From Isochrysis galbana (taxonomy: Eukaryota; Haptophyta; Isochrysidales; Isochrysidaceae), in NCBI GenBank assembly GCA_018136815.1, contig CM030937.1, positions 4,710,226 through 4,774,225 on the forward strand: a DNA stretch of 64,000 nucleotides, in the 5' to 3' direction. Under the pieces are notes generated by a model. It saw nothing but the letters and a program-made list of their open reading frames with translations. It was not told the origin of the DNA and did not search any database. Made by a program: the position numbers and the translations under genes. Shown piece after piece: positions 41,608 through 52,252 of the stretch (within the stretch, counting starts at the first letter, position 1; every line of letters begins with the position of its first letter).

Positions 41608-42681
41608 TCGAGCGAGCTTTGTGGCAGCACTAAGACAGCGGGGTCACGCGATGGAAATCGACGATGGAAGAAGGCGAAAACCCCGTCGGCTTTGTAATGG
41701 CTCGCTACTCGCTAGGAGCTAGGAGTAGGAGAATATACAGGAAGAAATGTATATTCCTATGTGAAGGATTACAGTTTTTACTAATAGTACTCAATTTTCT
41801 CCTGCAGCCTGGGTACGTTATTACGTGTTAAACCGGGCAGCGATCCCAGCTCAATAGTAAGGGCAATATCTTGAACGCCGGCAGTGCGCGACCCATCCAG
41901 CTGCCCCAGCCCCAGCTGGCCCTCTGGGGGGGCCCAAAGAAGGACCCCCAGAGGGGGGCCATGGCGCGCACGGGCATCACGCATCACGCGCCGCAGGAGA
42001 ACGAAGTGAACGGCGAAAAAAGAACGACCAAAAAAGCGACACAATCCGAGGTAAGGGAAGGTAAAATTCACACGCCCTTCTACGCTTCTACGATATAGTA
42101 TATAATATCGCGATATTTTTTTGGAGGTGGACACCTCACACCTCGCGCGGCCGACAAACGCAAACATCGCAAAACGCGGAAGTCGGAAGTTGAAGTTGAG
42201 ACGAGGAGCATTCGAAGAGCGGAGGCCTCGCACAATGGACAATGGCAAAAAAGGGGGGTCTGCCAACCACCGACCCTCGTCGGGCCCGCCGGGGCTGCAT
42301 CGATCTTGTTACCCAACTAGCTTCGACCGCATGCGAGCCCTCCGTAGCAATAGCAGATAGCAGCAAGCTCAAGCTCGAGAGCTATAATTGCACTACAAAA
42401 TCAAAATATAAAATAGCGCATAGCGCATGTATTGCAGCACACTAGGCTTCGGCGTCCTAGCTCCTCCTTGGTGAACTTTTGCGACGAGCCACATCACATC
42501 GAAAATCATTCACGAAATATCAACTGTCAACCACTCAATCGTCACCTTGACAATCACATAATCATACAAATATAGTCATGGTCTCTATCTTCCATATCTT
42601 TTGTGAATTTGCAGGGCTCGTGCATAGCAGCAGTCGTGGGATGCAGATTGAGATGGAAGTACAAACAGCATAGTCACGCTC
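41608..42681. other. Intergenic
   Basis: No gene supported. Short frames lack coding character. 41735-41760 contains the near-palindrome AATATACAGGAAGAAATGTATATTCC. The last 150 bp before the next gene end are AT-rich, consistent with a 3' UTR. Confidence 0.4.
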
Positions 42682-43269
42682 TCAAGTAGACAAATAACGA
42701 TCCGTGATGTCTGAGTAATCTGTGGTGGCAGCTCCATTATAGTCTCTTGCAACATACTGGTTTGCGGGAAGGCTGTAGTCGTTTGAGACATTGTAGTCGG
42801 TGCCGACGCTGTAATCTAACTTTGGAGTGTAGTCCCCGGACACATGGTAATTTGAGGCTATGGTGTAGTCAAGTGTGGACGTGTAGTCTACGGACACCTC
42901 GTACGGCAAGTGCATGGAATAGTCGACCCTTGAAGTGTACTCATGTGTGGGGTATGTGTGCGGCATTTCACCAGTTGTGAGGGCACGAATTACTTGGTCG
43001 ACCTCGCTATGAGAACAGCTTTCTCCGAGTTCCTCGAATGTCCGGCGGCAAAAAGGGCACACGCCTTGACACAACGGAATGCAGGCCCGGCACATGATTG
43101 TGGCACAGCATCGCAGAATCCTTGCCTCGAGAGGAGTCGGAATCTCAAGGCAGACAGGGCACTCTGTGCACTCATCCGAGACGATCAATTCAGCAGAAGC
43201 ACGCAGGCGTTCGCGTGTCGATGTAACTTCCTGAACTGAGGGGCCGGAGTGACCGTCCGCCTCAATCAT
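42682..43269 (-). CDS. RING-finger protein with Asp-Tyr repeat tail
   Basis: Minus strand, 195 residues from the ATG at 43269 (the frame continues 12 codons upstream to a GTG). A C3HC4-like RING is seen as CPVCLEIPTPLEAR, then CCATIMCRACIPLCQGVCPFCRR; the usual central histidine is replaced by a cysteine or methionine context (CCATIMCRAC), so the zinc ligand set is atypical. Residues from about 110 onward are a repeat of DY spaced by 6-10 residues (SRVDYS, VSVDYTSTLDYT, VSGDYTPKLDYS, VGTDYNVSNDYS, VARDYN, ATTDYS). A ubiquitin E3 ligase role is the usual inference for RING; the DY tail has no recognised function. Confidence 0.7.
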   Translation of the reverse strand: MIEADGHSGPSVQEVTSTRERLRASAELIVSDECTECPVCLEIPTPLEARILRCCATIMCRACIPLCQGVCPFCRRTFEELGESCSHSEVDQVIRALTTGEMPHTYPTHEYTSRVDYSMHLPYEVSVDYTSTLDYTIASNYHVSGDYTPKLDYSVGTDYNVSNDYSLPANQYVARDYNGAATTDYSDITDRYLST

Positions 43270-43485
43270 TCTGCAGCCACACTCTGCAGAACAACCGACC
43301 GTCACTGGCCCGCGGCGTCAGCGCTTCTGCTCGTTCTTTGCTTTCCCTGTCGAGCGAGACTTCCATTATAACCCCAAGTCATATACTCGTAAGCCTTCTA
43401 TCTCCTATTATTGGCGGTGGCTGGTGGCTGGGGTGCTTTTGTGCTTTTTGTTCTTGAGGCTTCCTAGTTCCTAGTGCCTAGTGCC

Positions 43486-43716
43486 ATGCTTGGGTACGCC
43501 ATCATTGTGGCGCTGGTAACGCCGCTCGTCGCCGTGGCCGGTTGGATGCTCGTCACGTTGCACCTTACCATGGTTATGGCGGGACCGCTGCCCAAGGCTG
43601 TCATCGTTCATCGTTGCGCCTACCATCATGGATCATGGCCATGGCCGTCGCCGTCGCCTTGTCTGCCGTGGCTATGTTTGCTGTATTTGATTGATAATAA
43701 TATTATTGAGCGTTAG
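43486..43716 (+). CDS. Small hydrophobic ORF, doubtful
   Basis: ATG at 43486 opens a 76-residue frame beginning MLGYAIIVALVTPLVAVAGW, with one or two plausible membrane helices, then low-complexity residues that run into the AGCGTTAGTACC repeat. It may be a first exon cut by that repeat, or chance. No homology recognised. Confidence 0.2.
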   Translation: MLGYAIIVALVTPLVAVAGWMLVTLHLTMVMAGPLPKAVIVHRCAYHHGSWPWPSPSPCLPWLCLLYLIDNNIIER

Positions 43717-44112
43717 TACCGCTACTCCCACTAGCCTTGTACCAACACGACAAGCCACGACGTATATGACCGCACCAGATCCCATGGCACAAAGCACAAA
43801 GAAATCTATGCACCTGATTATACCTCCCCCTCCCCCCTCGCAAGCCCCCGGCTCCCGTTAGCCGCGTTAGAACTCCCCACAAGCTCATTGGTCATAAAAC
43901 CCAGTTAGTCGCCAATGTAACATGTACATTGAAGACTTACCAGGGGAAAACACCGGGGGGGGGGGGGGAGCGAGCCTTTGCAGCTTCCCGTTGCCGTTGA
44001 GAGTGAAAGGCCCTTGGGCATTTGTTGGGGCTGGCAAGCCTTAAGTAAGGCTGTGAACACCCACCGGTCATACCAAACGTGTTTCACCGACTATCAGTAA
44101 ATTGATAGGGTC

Positions 44113-44232
44113 ATGGAGCGCGCGCCGCCGCCCTCCCTCGCTGCCGCTGCCCTCGCCGAGATGGACGAAGGCTTCCCGGACACGCCGCTGTCGCCGAAGC
44201 GACCGCGCCAGGATGACCCCCCCAGCAAGGTG
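44113..44232 (+). pseudogene. Possible orphan first exon
   Basis: ATG at 44113 opens MERAPPPSLAAAALAEMDEG, FPDTPLSPKRPRQDD and ends CCCAGCAAG followed by GTGGGC, a good splice donor, at about 44229. The SPKRPR stretch looks like a nuclear localisation signal. No continuing exon was found before repeats begin, so this may be a truncated gene. Confidence 0.3.
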
Positions 44233-45389
44233 GGCACAGGAGCCCGCGGGCCTCGCCCGCGCATCACAGAGAACAGCGCGACCAAGGCCTGCATGCTGGC
44301 AACAGCCAGTATGCAGCACACCCACACCACCTCTCACAGATCACAGACACACCAGACACACCACACAAGAGGGATGCTCCACTAGGGAAGGCCTCCGGGC
44401 TGGGACCCTACACAGCCGTGATACCGCCCTCGCGCTCCGGCCCGGGGGGCTGGCCCGGCGCCATCATGGACATGACCCCCAAAGGGGCATGTCGACACAA
44501 TGCAGTGATGAGAACACTGAGCACAATGGGGCCCCCAACAAGGGGGACAAGAGCAATAGGGAAGGCCGTACAAGGGAGGTGCTCCCCATAGGCACCGCAG
44601 GACAGATAGACAAGCGCGCCGCGGGCTCGCAATCAACGCATGCGACACCGTCCCAACACATTCGTAGTAGAAAGTATGCTACGTACTACGTGCAGTAGGT
44701 AGTGGCTCCATTCGCCGCGAGTGCGGTAAGAATATTAAAAGGTTTTTTTGTCTAAAAGCGCCTCCGGCCCATGGGAGATACTCGTCACGGCGGACTGCGG
44801 GGGCGGGGTACGGAGGGGGAGGGGGGGAAGGGGGTCCTTAAATTTTTTATATCTTATTCACGGGGGCATTTGTAAAAAAAAATTCTCAATCCTGATGTTG
44901 CAGCCTTTCCCCACATGCCAACCACCTGCTGAGATTCCGCAAAAATATTCTGTTAATGTAGAGTCCTTACCATATGACATATGACGTATTATACCAAGCT
45001 TCCGAGGGGGAGGGGGGGGTATTGTTCTTAATTTTTTATATACATTTCACGGGGGCATTCGTAAAAAAATAACCAAACCTGAGGTTGCAACCTCTTGCGG
45101 GCAATGAGGAAGGAGGCATGCGCCGGCGGCACTAAGAGTCTCAAGCCGACGCACTCGCTGACACGCTACGCACTCACTCTCCCCCCACCCAATTCGCTCC
45201 AGGTGATAGGCTGGTTCGCAAAATTCCAGGACACCGCAACAAGCTCCTCTACCACTGCAGAGGCCTGGGAGCACAACTCAGGGGGCAGGTAACGCTGGGG
45301 TGTGGCCCTGGCCCCTCCTGGCTCTCCCTTGCAGGCGCTCCGCGCCCCTGCAGGTCGATAGGAGCTTGCTGGGGGGTCCTGATCAGGAT
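44233..45389. repeat. Repeat spacer with two AT-rich direct repeats
   Basis: 44828-44910 and 45006-45095 share AATTTTTTATAT, CACGGGGGCATT, GTAAAAAAA and CCTGA-GTTGCA blocks, 178 bp apart. No gene seen. Confidence 0.55.
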
Positions 45390-46236
45390 CAGGGTGTATG
45401 GGTTCACGTTTACCCGGTGTTGACCCACTTTGCGTTAACACCTCCATTGGCTAGGTGTGGCACATGCGTTAACACATCAATCTGCAAGTGTTGGTACCAG
45501 CAGCGGGTTAACACCACACTGCCGGTGCTCCGGTGCTGTGTGCTGTGTACTACTGTGCACCCACGCGCCCACGCACTCACGCACCCACTGAATGCTACGT
45601 GCCGCGCGTGCGCGCGCACGAGGAGCTGCACGGCCAAGTGGCAAGTGGGGAGTTGCTCCTCGGCACGGGCACCATGGCCGACTTGGAGCTTGCGCGGCTG
45701 CACCTGCTACTGCTGCTGCGCGCGCTGCGCTGCTGCCGCTACACGGGCGGCGCGCCGGCGCGCCCGCGCACGATGGGACCGTGCTACTCCTTGTGCACGC
45801 GTGGGCCGCCCACTGCGTGGGGAGGCGGCGGCGGCGGTCGGAGGTGCGCCGGCGGTGCCCGCCGCCGCTTTCGCGGCTTCGCGGCCGTGGACCGGCTGCT
45901 CGCCGCACTCGCTACGGCGCGCGACCGACCGGCCGACGCTCACGTTGCGCGCTGCGCGTCGCCGGCGCGTTCCACCTGCGCGGGGCCGCGCGTGTCCCGA
46001 TAGGCATTTTGTCATTTGACCGCGCATTCCCTCGCGCGCGCTGCCGCGCTGCCCGTTAAAGCAAGCAGAATTAGCAACCAACAACCGCAACAGTGACGAG
46101 TGGAAGTGCGTCAACACCGTGTCAACACTTGTTGTGCCCTGCGTCAACAATTGTAAGAGGCCAGATGGGTTAACACCTTGCCCAAGCTACTATAATGGGC
46201 CCTCGAGGGCATGTCAACGTGAACCCATACGCCCTG
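45390..46236. mobile_element. Non-autonomous hAT transposon C (847 bp)
   Basis: Left end CAGGGTGTATGGGTTCACGT is matched inversely at the right end (21 bp, one mismatch). The exact 8-bp duplication ATCAGGAT flanks it (45382-45389 and 46237-46244). Several GTTAACACC motifs sit near both ends. No transposase. The centre is very GC-rich and carries a frame from the ATG at 45674 to 46003 (MADLELARLHLLLLLRALRC) that may be captured host sequence. Confidence 0.9.
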
Positions 46237-47461
46237 ATCAGGATCAGGGGGGGGCCAGGGGCCAGGGGGAGGAGGGGAGGAGGGGCTGGTCAGAGAGATG
46301 GGCTGGCCGCGACGGGCCAAGGCGGGCGAGTCAGGCGTGCCAATGGGGAGAGGATTGGGCCAGCAAGGCTGTGTGCTCTTGGCAAGCCATCAGGCGTGCC
46401 AGGAGAGTGGGTGGTTCCTCCCCCGTGGCAGGGGAGGAGTGGAGAGAGAGGGGGGCTCGTGCCCCCCCATGGCGAACTAAGTATAAACTTAGTTATGCCG
46501 ATCAAGTATGACTAGGAAGACATTCCCCGCGGGGGGACAACGAGCCAGCGCCCACCATGTCACGGGCACTACCCGCTACGAGCGCACAAGGGCAAAGAAG
46601 GCGCACACACACACCTGCTGAAGCGTCACGTCGAGCACAAGCATGACGGGTTGGGCACAAGCTGGCTTATCTACCGCCGCGTGCGACATGCGCGCGCACG
46701 GACGGTGCAGCTTGCACCGTCCTAGCGGTTGCTAGGCTAATGCCGCAAACATACATGGTAAGTGCAGAGGCGGCTCATCGCCATTCCCTCGATGGGCTCG
46801 TTGAGCGAAGTACAGGGATCGAGGGTCGAGGGGTCCGACGCGTAGTGCGGGAGTTAATGTGCGGGAGTTAATGGTCACGTGCTTGGTTCGCCGTGGGCCT
46901 GGGTCTGGATGACTGAGCGGCGGGCCACTTCCTTTTCGGATGCACCCATTGATAACATTTGCATGATTGGACGAGTCGGCAAAGCGAGCCAACATAGCGC
47001 TGTCAAATGCAAGTCTAGAGCTGAACGTATGATCACGGTAGCGTAGCGCGAGAAATCTACAACTCGCCCGATGCGAGCGATGGTTCTCGGGCCGCGTGTC
47101 GGCCAAGCACTACAAGGAGCGCAAGTGTAGCGTCGCGCAAGTGTAGCGTTGCGCAAGTGAAAGGCCACCATGGGGTTTGGCCAAATGAAAGCATGCCGTG
47201 TTGCAGACAGCAAAATGGAGGAGGGCGACAGCCGGTATGTGAGGGACAAGATCGTGGAAAAGAGGGCATGCTGCACACTCCCTCCGTGCGCACCGCAACG
47301 CATCATGAAATGAGTAGTCTTGCAGGAGCCGCCGGAGGACAAGCCTCCTTTGTCGGCTGACGTCCTTGCAGTCATCGTAGGATTATCATCACATTGCGAG
47401 GGGCTATGGCGGTGTAATCGCAGCCGGCAGTCAGCACAGCTTGATTTGGAGCGCTCCCTGT
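46237..47461. repeat. Repeat copy and SLC4 3' region
   Basis: 46285-46495 is an inverted partial copy of the 15.5/53.1 kb repeat ending GAACTAAGTATAAACTTAGT. 46735-47461 is probably the 3' side of the SLC4 gene; it includes three tandem GCGCAAGTGTAGCGT-like units near 47118-47158. No coding gene recognised. Confidence 0.6.
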
Positions 47462-49609
47462 CTAGATAGGCGTGGCTCCGATGGCAGTATCGAGCAGCCT
47501 AAGCTCGCGCCTGGAGAACATCCGCGGGAGAAGTTTGACGCGGAAGAGCATGAGCACGCCGATCACCGACGGGAAGATGAGTGCGGTCGACGGATTGAAT
47601 TTGAGCGCGATCAAGCCAGCGAGACACGCGGCCTGCACCGCGGTGAAGCGAAAAACGGCCATGCGACCAAGAGAGACCATTTCCCGCTCGGCGCCGTCGC
47701 TGCGCCAGTCAATCTCCTTCTCCTCAAGCCAAATCTTCTTGCAACGCTCGACGAAAAGGTTGCCTGCCATGACCTTGCGCCCCAAATACAGGAACACGCC
47801 AGACACCACGGGAAGCGGCACTACAGCGATCATCGGCAAGGCGAGAGATGAAAGCAGGACACCTGCATGCACCCCGAAGCCAGTGACACGCGTTTCAATC
47901 ACCCTCTCAGGCTCCTCTACAACCACTCCTGTGCGCGACTTCTTCTTGTTGTAGATCGACATTGCACGGATATGATTCAGCGACTCAACCGTTGCCGAGC
48001 ACATCCACGGCAACCCGCAGAGCGAGGCGCCGCCATTGACGAGGGCAAGCGCCAGTAGGTCGAGGTGATATGCAGGCCCTTTACGCAGCTTGTTGTTGGG
48101 CGAGTTGACCGTTCGAACGGTGATATTCTGGTCCAAGAAGAAGAGCGTGGCAAGGAAGAATCCTGGGATGATGGCAACGAGGCGCCATTTGATCGGCAGA
48201 GCGAAGAGGTTGACGACGAGCGGTCGGCCCAGGTTGAAGGATGATGCGTGGGCGGCGGCGGTAGCCGACACTGGCAGTCGCGCGAACGTGCCAAGGCGTG
48301 CGGCGAAAGGCGTGAGCGAGGCAAACGTGATGGCGAGGATCACGAAGGGAGGGCCAAAGTCCGAGATTGCCTCCCGTGCCATGGGCGACAGGTACCGCTT
48401 CGTGCGGAACGAAGTCGTAACCTGGCAGAGCCATGCGGTGAGCACGGCCGTGTTGAGCGTGAGAAAACCCGAGCCCTTATCGACGGCATTGACGAAGCCC
48501 GACTTAATCGAGCGGAAGGCCTCAGAGATGTAGTTGAACGCAAGGAGGGCGTTGAACACGTCCTCGGTGAAGCGCGTGCAAAAGCGGATCAGGCCCGACA
48601 GATTGGCCAGCGCAGCGAGGAGCAGCATGCCCGAGGTCCAGACACCCACCCATGCGTACATTGCCAAGAAGGGCACGGCATACGCCGTGCAGTAAGCGTA
48701 GAGCGCTGTGGTGAAGGCCAGGGTGAGGCCAGTGGGCCCGAGAAACGTCATCGGCTGGCCCGAGATTAGTGCATGCACCATGCCACAGACACCGCGCGAG
48801 AGAATGACCTCGGGGACGCCCATGGCGCCCTCGGTCAGCACTGACATCGCGCCCCCGAAGGCCAATACCGGCGCGAGGCACGCGAACCACAGGAAGCAAA
48901 TGGAGGCCAGGGACTTTGGTGTCAAGCCATCTGTCCAGTCAGACATGTAGAGCGGAGCGCGTCGACGGAAGTCATCGCGAATGCCCCGGGCCCACTGGAC
49001 GCTCAGTAGACCGCGCTGCCCGCCCACCTCAGGGTTAGCGCGAGGGTCCCCGATCGGCCAAGAGCCCACGAAGGACAGCGGGCCGAGGAAGGGCGAGCCG
49101 GCTGCCGCGAGCTCCTCAGCTTCGGCTTCAGCGCGCCTCTCGAGCTCAGCTAGCCTCCGTCTCGACGAGGGTGTGGGCATCGGGATGGGGGGCTCCTCCG
49201 GCTGCGGGACGAGTCGCTCATCAAGCACGCGCTCGATCACATCACGCTGGCTCCCCGGTGGGTCCTCGTCCACATCAATCTCCTGCTGCTGGGCGGCCTC
49301 GGACGCAGCCTGCGTGAGCGTTGCAAACATCTCGACAAAGCCACCGACGTCGCCCTCGATGTCGACGACTTTCATCTTCTCTGCGTCGGCACGCGATGAC
49401 GGCTTGTCTGCCGAGACGCCCTCCGGCTCAGATTGCGCCAGCTCCTCGGCCCACGTGGTGAGTGGCTCGCTCTGGCGCGGGAGCGGCTCATTCTCTGAAG
49501 TCTCCCTCGAGCAGAGCAGCGGGCGCACTTGGCGTATGCTGCGTGCGTGGGCGCGCGGTATCGGGCCGGGCATGAGCGCCGCCGCGCCCAGCGCCAACCA
49601 CACGCACAT
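47462..49609 (-). CDS. SLC4-family bicarbonate/anion transporter
   Basis: Minus strand, intronless, ATG to stop, 715 residues. Family signatures are clear: ASICFLWFACLAPVLAFGGAMS (first membrane span, about residue 232), GMVHALISGQPMTFLGPTGL, FRSIKSGFVNAVDKG, FLDQNITVRTVNSPNNKLRKG, YHLDLLALALVNGGASLCGLPW, ESLNHIRAMS, then ETRVTGFGVHAG and PLPVVSGVFLYLGRK. SLC4 proteins move bicarbonate, chloride or borate; in marine algae they supply inorganic carbon. The large soluble band-3 cytoplasmic domain of animal members is absent; instead about 220 residues of acidic, low-complexity sequence precede the membrane part. The extreme N-terminus (VWLALGAAALMPGPIPRAHA then an Arg-rich stretch) looks like a signal peptide plus transit peptide, suggesting a plastid or endomembrane location. 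A (CT)n tract at 49616-49710 lies just upstream of the start. Confidence 0.9.
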   Translation of the reverse strand: MCVWLALGAAALMPGPIPRAHARSIRQVRPLLCSRETSENEPLPRQSEPLTTWAEELAQSEPEGVSADKPSSRADAEKMKVVDIEGDVGGFVEMFATLTQAASEAAQQQEIDVDEDPPGSQRDVIERVLDERLVPQPEEPPIPMPTPSSRRRLAELERRAEAEAEELAAAGSPFLGPLSFVGSWPIGDPRANPEVGGQRGLLSVQWARGIRDDFRRRAPLYMSDWTDGLTPKSLASICFLWFACLAPVLAFGGAMSVLTEGAMGVPEVILSRGVCGMVHALISGQPMTFLGPTGLTLAFTTALYAYCTAYAVPFLAMYAWVGVWTSGMLLLAALANLSGLIRFCTRFTEDVFNALLAFNYISEAFRSIKSGFVNAVDKGSGFLTLNTAVLTAWLCQVTTSFRTKRYLSPMAREAISDFGPPFVILAITFASLTPFAARLGTFARLPVSATAAAHASSFNLGRPLVVNLFALPIKWRLVAIIPGFFLATLFFLDQNITVRTVNSPNNKLRKGPAYHLDLLALALVNGGASLCGLPWMCSATVESLNHIRAMSIYNKKKSRTGVVVEEPERVIETRVTGFGVHAGVLLSSLALPMIAVVPLPVVSGVFLYLGRKVMAGNLFVERCKKIWLEEKEIDWRSDGAEREMVSLGRMAVFRFTAVQAACLAGLIALKFNPSTALIFPSVIGVLMLFRVKLLPRMFSRRELRLLDTAIGATPI

Positions 49610-50553
49610 CTCCTCTCTCTCTCTCTCTCTCTCGACTGCTTACTCTCTCTCTATCGCTCTCTCTCTCTCGCTGGCGCTCTCGCTCTCTCTCTCTCGCTCT
49701 CTCCAAAAGGGTCGCCAGCTCGGACGGCGCGTGGAGGCAAGAGAGCGGAGGCCAGAGATATTAGAGAAGAGAAGAGACCAGAAAAGAGAGGATAGAGCTC
49801 CGGCAAGCACGTGGCACGCGCAGAGTGTAGCGCGCCTCCGCTCTCCTCGCCCTCTCTTCTGCTTTCTCCTCTCTTCACGGATGTCTTCTTCCGCCTCGCA
49901 GCTCGCTCTCCTCCCCCGCTGCCCCCCCCTCCCCGCTCCCTCTCTTCTCTCCTCGCTCTCCCTCGCTCCCCCTCTCCTCCCTCTCCCCCCCTTCTCAGCC
50001 CCCGCGGCGCTTCTTCACCTCCCGCTGCAGGGAATATACCGAAAGGGGGGGGGAGGGGACACTCCCCCCGTCGTCGCTCTCGCCACGCCGGACGGTTGTG
50101 TGGTTCGCTCCCTCCCTTGTTTGCCCCAGCAACTGATGGATAATCACGTCTGTTTCAAGCTAGAGAGAGAGACTCCCGCGCTCTCTTCTCTCTCTCTCCC
50201 TCTCTCTCGCCTCCTCGAGATCCACTCTCACTCTCTGCCTCTCATGCGCTCCCTCCTCCCCCACCCCGCGAGAAAGGAAAGGTCGTATTCTCACGCGGCG
50301 AGAGAGAAAAGATCACGAAATCCGGCATCCACTTTCCTTCCCTTCTTCCTCCAGAGTAGAGAAGAGACATCACCGAGATGGAAGAAGAGAGCGAGAGCGC
50401 ACGCGAACCCCCCCCACCAGCAGACGAACTCGAACGCGAGTCCGAGGAGAGAGGGAGGAGGAGGGACGCCTTTGACGTAAGACTCTTCCGACAGATACAT
50501 AAGCGAAACAGCCCATCGCTAGCGGCGGCGGCTCGCGTCGCCCAAGAGAAGCA
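49610..50553. promoter_or_regulatory. Divergent intergenic region, CT-rich
   Basis: Between the divergent SLC4 and SET-domain genes. Contains CT microsatellites (49616-49710, 49855-50010, 50180-50240) and purine-rich segments. No gene; it must contain both promoters and 5' UTRs. Confidence 0.5.
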
Positions 50554-52252
50554 ATGCACGCGGCTCTCGTGGTGGTTCACGCTCTCGCCGCCGTGCTGCG
50601 CAGCGCGCCGGCGGTGCGTACGGGACGCTGCGCCCTGCTCCGCATGTGCGACACCGCCTTCTTCTCCGATGCCCGCGCGAAGGCTGCTGGCGTCCGTGGC
50701 GCGGCGCTCAGGGTCTCCACGTTTGAGGGCGTGAGAGGCGTCGAGGCACTCGAGCCACTCGAGCCTGGAGCGCGAGTGATCGCGGTGCCCGCGCCAAACG
50801 CGCTGCAGGTGACGCCAGACTCGCCGTGCCCACGTTGGACAGACCCGTCCGTCTGGCGGGCCGCCGCATGGGACCTACGACTCGCACTGCTGTTGATGCG
50901 CGTCAAGCAGCAGGCGGAGCGGGGAGAGGGGCTCAATGAGGCCAGAGCAGCGTGGCTCGATCTACTCCCGCAGTCATTCGACACTCCGATACATTGGTCA
51001 CAAGAGGAACTCATGCTCACCCGGTATCCCACGCTCGTGGAGGCGGTCGGCAAGCAGCGCGAACTTTGGGCCGATCACCACCGATCGGTTGCCAAAGCGG
51101 CAACCGCGATGCAGGAGCAAGCATCTCCCGACGCGGATGCCTCTGCCTCGCCCCTGCGGCCGCCGACGCCCGAGGAGATGACATGGGCGTTATCGTGCGT
51201 CCGCTCCCGCGCATTCAGTGGCCCTGTCACGGGCACTCTGAAGAGCGCCGTGACGCAGCTCGGTTTCGCCGGCTTCCTGGGGCTCACTTCCATCTTGACC
51301 GGCTTTCTCGAGCCCCAACAAGCAGTCGACGGCGTCTCGGTGGTTGCGGTGTCGCTCGTCTTCAGTGACGTCGTGGCCTCACGATTTGCACGCGGGAAGC
51401 GGCACGTTCTATGTGCATGCGCCTGATGCCCTGCTCCTGCCCGCACCCATTCGCAAGGCACATCCGCATGGCCACGCAGCCCTCGCACTCAGAACGCAAC
51501 ACGTCTTCCTCTCCACCTCGTCTCGCATTCGCCCCGCGCCACTCCTCTCATTCGATCCGCTCATCCTCGTGCCTCCAGGCCCATATCTTGATATGCTCAA
51601 CCACGCATCATCACTTGGTGGCTCGCGGCTCGCCTATGAGTACTTTGCGGATTCTTTTACCGCCTCGCTTGACCCCAAAGCAAGGCCGGTCCGCAAGGGC
51701 GAACAAGTGATGATCTCATATGGCGAGCGCTCCAACGATCAACTTCTGCAGTACTATGGCTTTGTGGAGACGGGGAATCCTCACGACACCTTCGTCCTGA
51801 AGCAGGAAGACTTCCTTCTCGCACTTGCCGAGGCGAAACCCTTCTCTCCATCGCGCCTCCAAAGGCTCAAGGAGGCCAAGGTAGCCGATCCGACCGCTCG
51901 CATCACACTGGAGCGTGATGGCAGCGGCGCACGCGCACTGCAAGTCGCCCGTCTGCTCTACCTGGAGGAGGACGTCATCGTCGAGGATGGAGCCCGTGCG
52001 GCAGAGGATGCACAGGGAGCTCATTCGGAGAAGACGGTTCGAGGAGCGATTGCGCTCGCGGCCAAGCTTCTGCTAAGCAAGCTTGAAGCGCGGGAGGACC
52101 CCGCCAAGGCCGGCAATGGCCGAGCTGCCGGCCGGGGGTTTGGGAAGAATGATGACAAAGCCGTAGCATCCGGTGCGCGAGCCCTAGCACTCGCCTTCCG
52201 CGCAGAGAAGGCTGCGGTATTACGGGACTGCATTGCAGTGTTGGAGCGCTAA
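50554..52252 (+). CDS. SET-domain protein methyltransferase (Rubisco LSMT/SETD type), two exons
   Basis: Exons 50554-51412 and 51579-52252; the 166-bp phase-1 intron (TAT|GTGCAT to TCCAG|GCC) restores KRHVLC-PYLDMLNHASS, the conserved SET-domain NH motif, from two different frames. 510 residues. N-terminal ALVVVHALAAVLRSAPAVRTG looks like a signal/transit peptide. Then LDLLPQSFDTPIHWSQEEL, PEEMTWALSCVRSRAFSGP, a hydrophobic insert (about 225-275), and GEQVMISYGERSNDQLLQYYGF, which supplies the AdoMet-binding and catalytic tyrosine region. This layout is that of plant Rubisco large-subunit methyltransferase and animal SETD3/SETD6. The probable plastid targeting fits an LSMT-like role, but the substrate (Rubisco, aldolase or another protein) is not determinable. 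Confidence 0.85.

Noticed and set aside
45300..46150. Long arginine/alanine-rich frames in several phases
   Set aside because: All lie in the GC-rich centre of hAT element C; mentioned only as possible captured sequence.
48980..50480. 499-codon plus-strand frame
   Set aside because: Antisense of the SLC4 N-terminus continuing through CT microsatellites.
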